DNA from: Notospermus geniculatus
Lineage: Eukaryota; Nemertea; Pilidiophora; Heteronemertea; Lineidae
Reading direction: 5' to 3'
Length of the DNA stretch: 64,000 nucleotides
NCBI GenBank assembly: GCA_002633025.1
Contig: NMRB01000030.1
Location: 330,137 to 394,136, forward strand
Shown piece after piece: positions 13,501 to 64,000 of the stretch. Positions within the stretch are counted from its first letter, which is position 1. Each line of letters begins with the position of its first letter. The notes beneath the pieces were generated by a model. The model worked only from the letters and a program-made list of their open reading frames with translations. It had not been told where the DNA came from and did not search any database. The position numbers and the translations under genes are program-made.

Positions 13501-14820
13501 CTATTTTAACTTGCCATGAGAGCATTTCATATGAAGTCGATTGATTGTACTTTAGTTCCCTGTCTGCTGGCTGTTACTATGTTGAAAACTTCCCAGTTTT
13601 CAGAATATCTTTGTTCTGATGCTGCTTTGTTACTTAGCAACACTTTTGCCATGAGTTACAACAGTTTTTGTATTGTTTACCCTAAGTCCATCAGCAATAA
13701 CTGGTAATGCTTTGGCATCCGAATCTGTCCACTGGACTCTCTTCTTGACGGTTCTCTGTTGTCATCCCTTCGATTGTCATTGTCAATGAGGATAAGTCTG
13801 AAAACTGTGGACAATAACGAATGATCTATTCAAAGTCACATGTATCCTGAGACAATTGCTTTTCCTTTTCATGCCAATTTGTCACGTCAGTGATACCCCT
13901 ACCCCCTCTCTCCTTAAGCAAGCCATTCCCATTAGCCGTATGTCTGATACTGTCCAATTCGGAGGCAATTAATTATTTGGGCTGTGTCGATTACACCTGA
14001 TAGACATTCTGCAGCACAGGTTGTCAAGGAAAGATTGGTGGAGATTTCTTTCTGAGTCAGATTGGGAGCTTCAGGTTTGGTTAGATGTGGATGCCTTGAG
14101 AATGAGCAGTGCATATTGAACTGTGAAGGAACCAAAAAAGATGGGTGTTAGAGGACATTTTGTGTCGGGTATTTCATCCCCAAGGGCTTATCATCCCAGA
14201 ACATTCATGGATGGAGCTAGCTTCGGTCAAGTCTTAGCCAAATCCTAAGCGAAGTAGAAGTTCAGATAGCTAAATTTTCCATTCTAATCAGTTTGGAAAA
14301 TTTTAGTCAAATGTTTGAAGTTTTAGCCAAATCAGAGGTGAAATAGTCAATGACGATTTGGCGAGTGGGTAGCGCCATCCCTGACATTTCAGTTTCATGG
14401 ACTTTCCATTCTTGACATGTCTGATTCTGAGAGGGTGTTTCTTGCCATGTCTTGGGCCCTTCACCCACCCAACTTGAGATACAATTACTAGACTTTATTC
14501 TTATTACCTGATGTCTGTGCTTATAAGCCCCGATACTGAGTGACCTTATCGAATTGTGCGATTTCCCATTACCCTGGATACTTCAGCTTTCTCCTCTCTG
14601 TTCTCATATAGCAGTGTGTCACTTATGTCAAAAAACAAGATTAGTTGCCATGGAAACCTATGAAAAATATATAGGTGATGTATCATCTAATAAAGCCAGT
14701 TTCTTCTTCTGCTCTGTCTTAATTAATCACTGGTATAATCACTCAATGGGAATTAGATGATCACAAAAAAGTAGTAAAAGAGGATATTACTGTTATATGA
14801 ACATCTGACTGATTCAACAA

Positions 14821-15060
14821 GTGGTGCAGTGGTGGAGAATCAGACTAGAACCAAGAGACACAAGTTCAATTCCCAGCTGAGTCACTCACTACTTTGTATT
14901 CTCAACTGGGCTGAAAGGGTCAAGTGATCAGCTGATTGAGCTCCTTGAGTTCCCCAGAAAGGTTTCTGGAAAGATTGGTGTAATGAAGCACTTACATGTA
15001 GGCTATATTAGTGGGAAGCACCATAAAAGCATTATACTATGATTATTATTAAAAAGAGGC
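14821..15060 (+). mobile_element. tRNA-derived SINE
   Basis: An A-box-like TGGTGCAGTGG is followed about 40 bases later by the B-box-like AGTTCAATTCC, then an unrelated body and an ATTATTATTAAAAA tail. That order is the usual build of a tRNA-derived SINE. Confidence 0.6.
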
Positions 15061-15515
15061 CCAGGGGCTGCATAATGGAAGAAGTTCGAACATATCTCAT
15101 CAGGGTTTCTACCAATTGAAACTTCACCCAAGAAATCGCATCCGAGTACAACATCAGTATTTCACCATGTTTATCTTACCTTATGCTTCTTGTTGCTTTT
15201 ACCACATTCATGGCTCACTACTTCCAGGTAATCTTACTTGAGGCCTACTTTCTAGTGCCTCCGTTGTCCACAACATGACCTGCGGCAAGAGTTCTTTGCC
15301 ATCTTTTCCATCAAAGAGATGTATCTTACATGGATCACAACACTCGGGGCAAAACTTCTGAACAGCAATCAAGCTGTTGTCGGCGTCATTCTGGTCTGGT
15401 GGCCAGGGTAATAGTGGCGTGGGTTTTTTTTAGGGAAGAAACGACTCATGAATGTTGTGGAGCATAATGATTTGGTGTTGTTGACTGGTGGTGTTGTGGT
15501 GACAAAGTACCTCCC

Positions 15516-15695
15516 ACTTATGATGTCAGAGGTTTGAATCCCGCCTGGTGTGATCGAGGTGACCTTCGTTGCCACCATGGGACTCTGTTCCTTGCATGCA
15601 AAGCATTTATGATGTCAAGGATTTGATTACCACCTCGAGAGGAAAATCGACCTTCTTCACCTCCTGGGTTTTGTTCTTTGCATGATGCATTTCTA
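15516..15695 (+). repeat. Diverged tandem pair with B-box-like start
   Basis: Two adjacent units of about 85 bases each begin TATGATGTCA and end TTGCATG. The first contains GGTTTGAATCCC, a B-box-like word. They look like a duplicated SINE body. Confidence 0.45.
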
Positions 15696-16286
15696 TCATG
15701 ATAGGTTAGTAATTGTGGATATGTATCATGAGTTTGTTTCTCCAAGGAGAACATGCCAACAATACAAATGATGAAAATTTATCTTGATTATGTCGTACGA
15801 AGAATTCAATGGCAATAACAGCCTCAAAATGAAGAAAGAACAAAAAATCTGCCATATTCTTTTAGGGGAAAAAACATGTTTTAAACTTCATATTCCCAAA
15901 TGAATCTTTTACACTGGAAAATGTAGCTTGTACTTTTGCCTGGAAATCTGAAATACTATAAATGCCAAGTCAACACTGTGTCATATTTATGTTGTATGTT
16001 ACCCTGAGGTATTTCAAGCACACCATCAATACTCCCTTAGCACAGTTAAGCGGGCATTTTATTGATGAAGGATGGATTATTCTGTTTGTTGCGGGTTTGG
16101 GGCTTCATTTCGAAACAGCAGAGGGATTTACGTCTAACATTTGTCGAGATTGAGTATACCGTGATTCCTGGCTTTGAAGAGACACTGGTGTTGATGCAGT
16201 TATTACGGGTCCTTTGATTAAACTGGGTTGGAGAATTCTGGCCAATTAATTGAAATTGTATAGAGGGCCAATGAGGCTATGGTATT

Positions 16287-16374
16287 CTACAGGGTGGGCC
16301 ATAGAAAGTGTCCCTCAAACAATAGGGAAACAATAGAAATGTTTCGAGGGACATTTTCTGTGCCCATCCTGTAG
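16287..16374. mobile_element. Short mariner-like MITE
   Basis: The left end CTACAGGGTGGGCCATAGAA and the reverse complement of the right end, CTACAGGATGGGCACAGAAA, match with few differences. Both then run into GTCCCTC. The ACAGGGTGGGCCA start is typical of mariner ends. The whole element is only 88 bp. Confidence 0.65.
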
Positions 16375-17172
16375 AGTGGTCTGTCTCTGATCATGTATCC
16401 TGTTCTAAAAAAAATGATTGGTAACTGAAACCAATTACTTCTAAGGTTGTGTAACCTGGGAAATATTTTCGTTGCAATAAAAGGGTTGAATATGATCCCT
16501 GATGTCCCTGTTATTGTCAGGATTAGGGCGGGACTTTGCATCTCAACAAACATAAAGATTTGCACAATCGTGGCTTGGTCATGATGAATGAATGGTTAAT
16601 CGGACTATAAACAACACGGCACGGGCGAGCCAATCCACACAGATTCATTACCACCTCTCGCCATGTATTGCGATCATCGACATTAAGCGAATGAGTACGC
16701 TATAAATAGCATCCAATGACGCAGATTGGAAATCCGTGTGTCTTTACAATAGGTTGCATGCACTAAAACTAGGATATAGGTAAAGCATTTTCACTAAATA
16801 TAGACACCGGCCGGGCTATAATTAGTTCTTGATGTCCTGAACACGACAATCACTCAAACAATATTTTACAATCTGTTTTGATTTAATATACATGATTGAT
16901 AATTAGTCAGTGAGGTGTGTGTGTCGCCATAATTTCTCTGATTTCTTTCATGTTGTATTCAGCATTTGATTCTTAACGCATCAGGTCATAATCATTATGA
17001 AGTCCATACTTCGCTGGTCAGACGATATGGCGTACTTGATCCAGCTTGGGCATTCCCATGTGTTCATGTTGCATTACCATCTTTCTAAATGGTGTGGCTG
17101 GAGAGGGTACTGTCAGGTATTAAACCAGTATATAATACCTCCCTATTTTTGCTGCCTTCTCCTGGCAGAACT

Positions 17173-17417
17173 CTTTAACCCTTTAAGCCCTACACCTTGT
17201 ATGTTCTGCGAACCCCAGAGGTTTTCAGCAAATATCTCGTAATTCATACATCTGATGTTTGCTATCAACCAAAACCTTAGAATGGCCGCTTATGAAATCC
17301 CAGACCGGCCAGTGCAATGTCTGAGTCATCATATGGCTGAAAATATAGGATGTTGGCGGCTGTCGTGGGATTTTCAAGGCAGCCAGCCGCGGCCATTATA
17401 GGGCCTAAAGAGTTAAA
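17173..17417. mobile_element. piggyBac-like MITE flanked by TTAA
   Basis: The ends are TTAACCCTTTAAGCCCT and, in reverse complement, TTAACTCTTTAGGCCCT. TTAA at both borders fits the piggyBac target duplication. There is no transposase. Confidence 0.6.
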
Positions 17418-17647
17418 CAGAAAATTTTGCCCCTCTGGTTGGTGGGACATCACCAAGGAACAAGATGCTACTCAGTTACACTTCGTTGCGGTGTTGGAAA
17501 CGAGGTACCGGTAGAGATCAATCCAGAATCACCTGCCAGCAACAAGATTCTCTGACTTCCTTCTTTACAAAGATGCAAGCTTCCTGATGCCACTAGACAC
17601 CACTCTTAATTTGTCAATACCATACTATAGCAATTAAAAAGAGCTGC

Positions 17648-17885
17648 AACTAATAACCCTTTCATTGTCAAGACAAACTTCGTCGAATATTGAAATTCTG
17701 AAAGAAATTGAAAGTACCGGTAACCTGAATCCTGTCACGTACATGTAGGTATTCATTTGAAAGCTTTGAGTGAGACTTTCCAGTGAATACCTATGAGACA
17801 GGGTTTTGTAGTCGAAGGTGTCAGGATTTGATAAGTTTGTCAATTTCAATGAAATTGCCACTAGCAAAGGAAATGGCACCTGCTT
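17648..17885. repeat. Dispersed repeat, copy 2
   Basis: Diverged second copy of the block order seen at 3385-3600, including TGAATACC-ATGAGACAGG and a GGCACC end block. Confidence 0.45.
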
Positions 17886-18453
17886 CAAACCATGTCACTT
17901 GGAAATGAAGAAGAACTTGGAATGAGCTAGCAGTGATTCTTGTTGACCGCAGCTGTTCCTATCCAGCATCCCTCCCCAAGGACTTTCCTCAGCAGATACG
18001 GAGAAACAGTAGCATCACATCATTTCAGTATTCTATGTGACAATGCAATATTCGGATGATATTTTGTCACCGAATAATTTGAATGTCGATTATCTCAAAG
18101 GTCAGTGACTACATTTACACTGTTGGCGTCACAACTCAGCTTACTGTAGAATATCGTTGTTTTATTCTGCTGATGGGACCACTGTACATGGACTCCCATA
18201 CATTTTGGGATGGGCTGTCAGAATGGAAACACTGGTGCCTGTCGCCTGTGGAAGGAGAGGTTGCATTGCATCAAGATTTCATTCCAAAGAAACTGGAATT
18301 CAGCTGTAGAGAAGGGATGATTATTCCTTTCATATCAATCAACGAATAATCTATTTGGACACTTAGTAAGAATACTGCCAATAAACTCAAGGAATAGTAG
18401 GCTACTTAATTTCTGTCTTTGTTTTCTTTCAGCCTTGACTGGTGTTTTAGTAC

Positions 18454-18622
18454 CAGTGAAACCTCTGTATAGTGGACATCTTTGGCTTTGGAAAGTACTG
18501 TCATTAATTTAGAGGTCTCTTGATTTCAGAAGTTAAAATGAACAAATTGGCCCAATGGGAACTAAGTCTGCTTTCCTTAGAGATGTGTCCTGCTGAATTT
18601 CCGCCAAGGGAGGTTCTAAGTG
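18454..18622. mobile_element. Pogo-like non-autonomous element, copy 1
   Basis: Begins CAGTGAAACCTCTGTATAGT after TA and ends with AAGGGAGGTTCTAAGTG. Its right half aligns with the element at 45709-45971 (shared AAAATGAACA, then AATGGGAACT against AATTGGGACT, and AAGGGAGGTTC). It ends only about 70 bases before the acceptor of the first recognised exon. Confidence 0.55.
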
Positions 18623-18694
18623 TATTTCCATACGTGTTTGTCAGTCTGAAATCTGGTCTTTCCATTTCTTAGTCCTCCTTCTGTATCTTTGCAG

Positions 18695-62740
<44,046 letters not shown>

Positions 62741-64000
62741 GTGAGTGTTCGGATGCACAGGGTCAAATATATGAATGCTACGAAACTTTTGTTTATTGCG
62801 ACATGCATGAGATGTCAAAAACTGTCAAGGGAAAACATTTTAAGTTAGATTATAGCCTGCCTTCATTAAATTTCAAAAGAAAATACCTCTCCTTTCCTCT
62901 CATTAGTTCTTTTACTAAACCTATTGGCGCTGTTCTAACAATTAGGGAGATGTAGTTGAAATAAGGGCAGTAGATGTGTCTAGCATTTTGGTACAGTGGA
63001 TGTTGAATGACAAAAAGGTTGTTTGCCAATTAGTATTCTGATAACTCAGAGAAGGATGCTGGTAAAGCATTGTTAATTTCTTAGGATTTTTGTTTCTTCG
63101 CCAGTTTTTCACCCACCTGATGGCCCCTTGCTGACACAAGGTCAGACCAAGTTGCAGAATTCAGGGTGGTTTTGTTTTCCTCGTTCTTGAAGCTTTCGAA
63201 CACTAAATTGCACTCAGTTGGCAATCAATTGCAAAGCAATAACAATCCTTCAGGTCATAGAGATAATGTCTATCAAACTTAGGAATTTCTTCAATGAAAA
63301 GATCAGGAGTTGGGCTGCAGTGTTAGAAATTCTCAGAGTTCTTCCCAATTTAAAATTGTCTTATCAGTAATTGTGAATGTTTTTGTACGGTTCATTGCCA
63401 TTTAGTTGCCCAAAGGGTTGAATTCACTTGTGCAGCTTAGGGGAGATGACGTAGGAAAAGTGAGACTTGCCCCATGATGAGTCTGCTTAGCTAGTTACCT
63501 GTCTGGTTACATGTATTACCAGCCACGATAACCCTAATGACTGGTATCAGTTTCTCTGTTGAGGTGGTTAACATGGAAGCAATTTGCTCGGCCTGGCAAG
63601 TGGAATATGATCAACAGTTCTTTCACGATCATTTCAGCTTCAACAGGCAAACAATTAGGCTAGTTTTGAAATGCTTCTGCTTTACCACTATTACTTCTTG
63701 CAGAGGATTCAGGCAATTTAGGGTCTCTGGATTTCAGATTTGTAGCTTTCAGTTATAGGGAATTCAGATTCGTTCTCTTTTTACTTCGGAAAATTCAGGA
63801 TGTTTTTTTCACTTAAGGACAAGGGAATTCTGAAAATGCTGAGAATTTGAAGTATCTTATGATTAGAAACTCCTATTGACATCAGGGCTGCACCTCTGTA
63901 TTCTGCTTCTGTGAGAAACGGTACAGAATTCTTAGGGAACTGACAATATAGTTACAACCAGCAAAGATGATTAACATGTTCACTTTGATCAGTTTCGTGC
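62741..64000 (+). other. Right-edge intron, incomplete
   Basis: AT-rich sequence with no recognisable exon. The open frame over the last exon runs on to 62955 but loses all similarity to the family after PPAG, so it is read-through. Confidence 0.7.

Larger units (their letters stand above)
1..18694. other. Left non-coding stretch: upstream intron or 5' flank
   Basis: No exon of the channel and no other gene was recognised here. IS1 and the cytoplasmic N-terminus must lie to the left, or escaped detection, so the stretch is probably a large intron. Open frames here are short, carry no family motif and in several cases simply read through repeats. What it does hold is listed separately: a GGGGACGAATTTT tandem array, a GC-rich TIR element, a perfect palindrome, a pogo-like element, other TIR elements and SINE-like pieces. 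Elsewhere it is ordinary AT-rich sequence in which I see nothing. No promoter can be supported. Confidence 0.55.

Noticed and set aside
18421-18520. Acceptor TTTCTTTCAG at 18432 as start of the IS1 exon
   Set aside because: The sequence after it has no IS1 similarity and soon enters a pogo-like element.

Overview
The window is animal nuclear DNA, not microbial. It has short exons with GT-AG borders, large introns, and many short inverted-repeat elements and tRNA-derived SINE-like repeats. One gene is recognisable, on the + strand: the alpha-1 subunit of an L-type (Cav1) voltage-gated calcium channel. I place the source as an invertebrate, probably a marine deuterostome such as an echinoderm or hemichordate. 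This rests on the single invertebrate-style Cav1 gene and on the style of the repeats (GTGACCCGTGCCAGC and GGTTGCACAAAA termini, many TAGGCCTAC and ACCGGTA words). The taxon is an inference and is not proven by the sequence.

Layout: bases 1-18694 hold no exon I can recognise, only dispersed repeats. They are either the intron before IS2 or 5' flank, because the N-terminus and segment IS1 are not found. Exons run from 18695 (IS2) to 62740 (pre-IQ region after the EF hand). The IQ domain and C-tail are beyond the right edge. In order: domain I (18.7-28.7 kb), the I-II linker with the beta-subunit-binding AID (30.3 kb), domain II (33.0-35.4 kb), an acidic II-III linker (35.3-36.1 kb), domain III (36.3-46.2 kb), domain IV (46.4-61.8 kb) and the EF-hand/pre-IQ exons (61.7-62.7 kb). 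I count 31 exon positions and about 1,459 codons. All four pore loops carry the Glu of the EEEE calcium filter, and the AID is of Cav1 type.

The most interesting signal is three clusters of tandem alternative exons inside this one gene. Two 147-nt exons encode the domain III pore loop and filter (44.2-44.6 kb). Three 111-nt exons encode segment IVS2 of the voltage sensor (47.0-48.3 kb). Two exons (175 and 214 nt) encode the domain IV filter, the outer turret and the start of IVS6 (58.8-59.9 kb). If each cluster is spliced exclusively, 12 channel versions arise from these clusters alone. The positions where vertebrate Cav1 genes have exclusive pairs (IS6, IIIS2, IVS3) appear single here. Reading frame forces exclusivity only at the domain IV pair. 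The domain III pair is separated by a 70-nt intron that may be too short to splice.

Other points: the IIS6 intron has a U12-type donor and branch site; the IIIS5 Gln of the dihydropyridine site is Glu; an 18-nt in-frame candidate micro-exon lies in the IIIS3-S4 intron; a perfect 203-bp palindrome lies at 5.5 kb; a 5S-rRNA-like fragment and CRE-like and X-box-like motif clusters lie in domain IV introns. No protein-coding transposon, complete tRNA gene, CRISPR array or second gene was seen.
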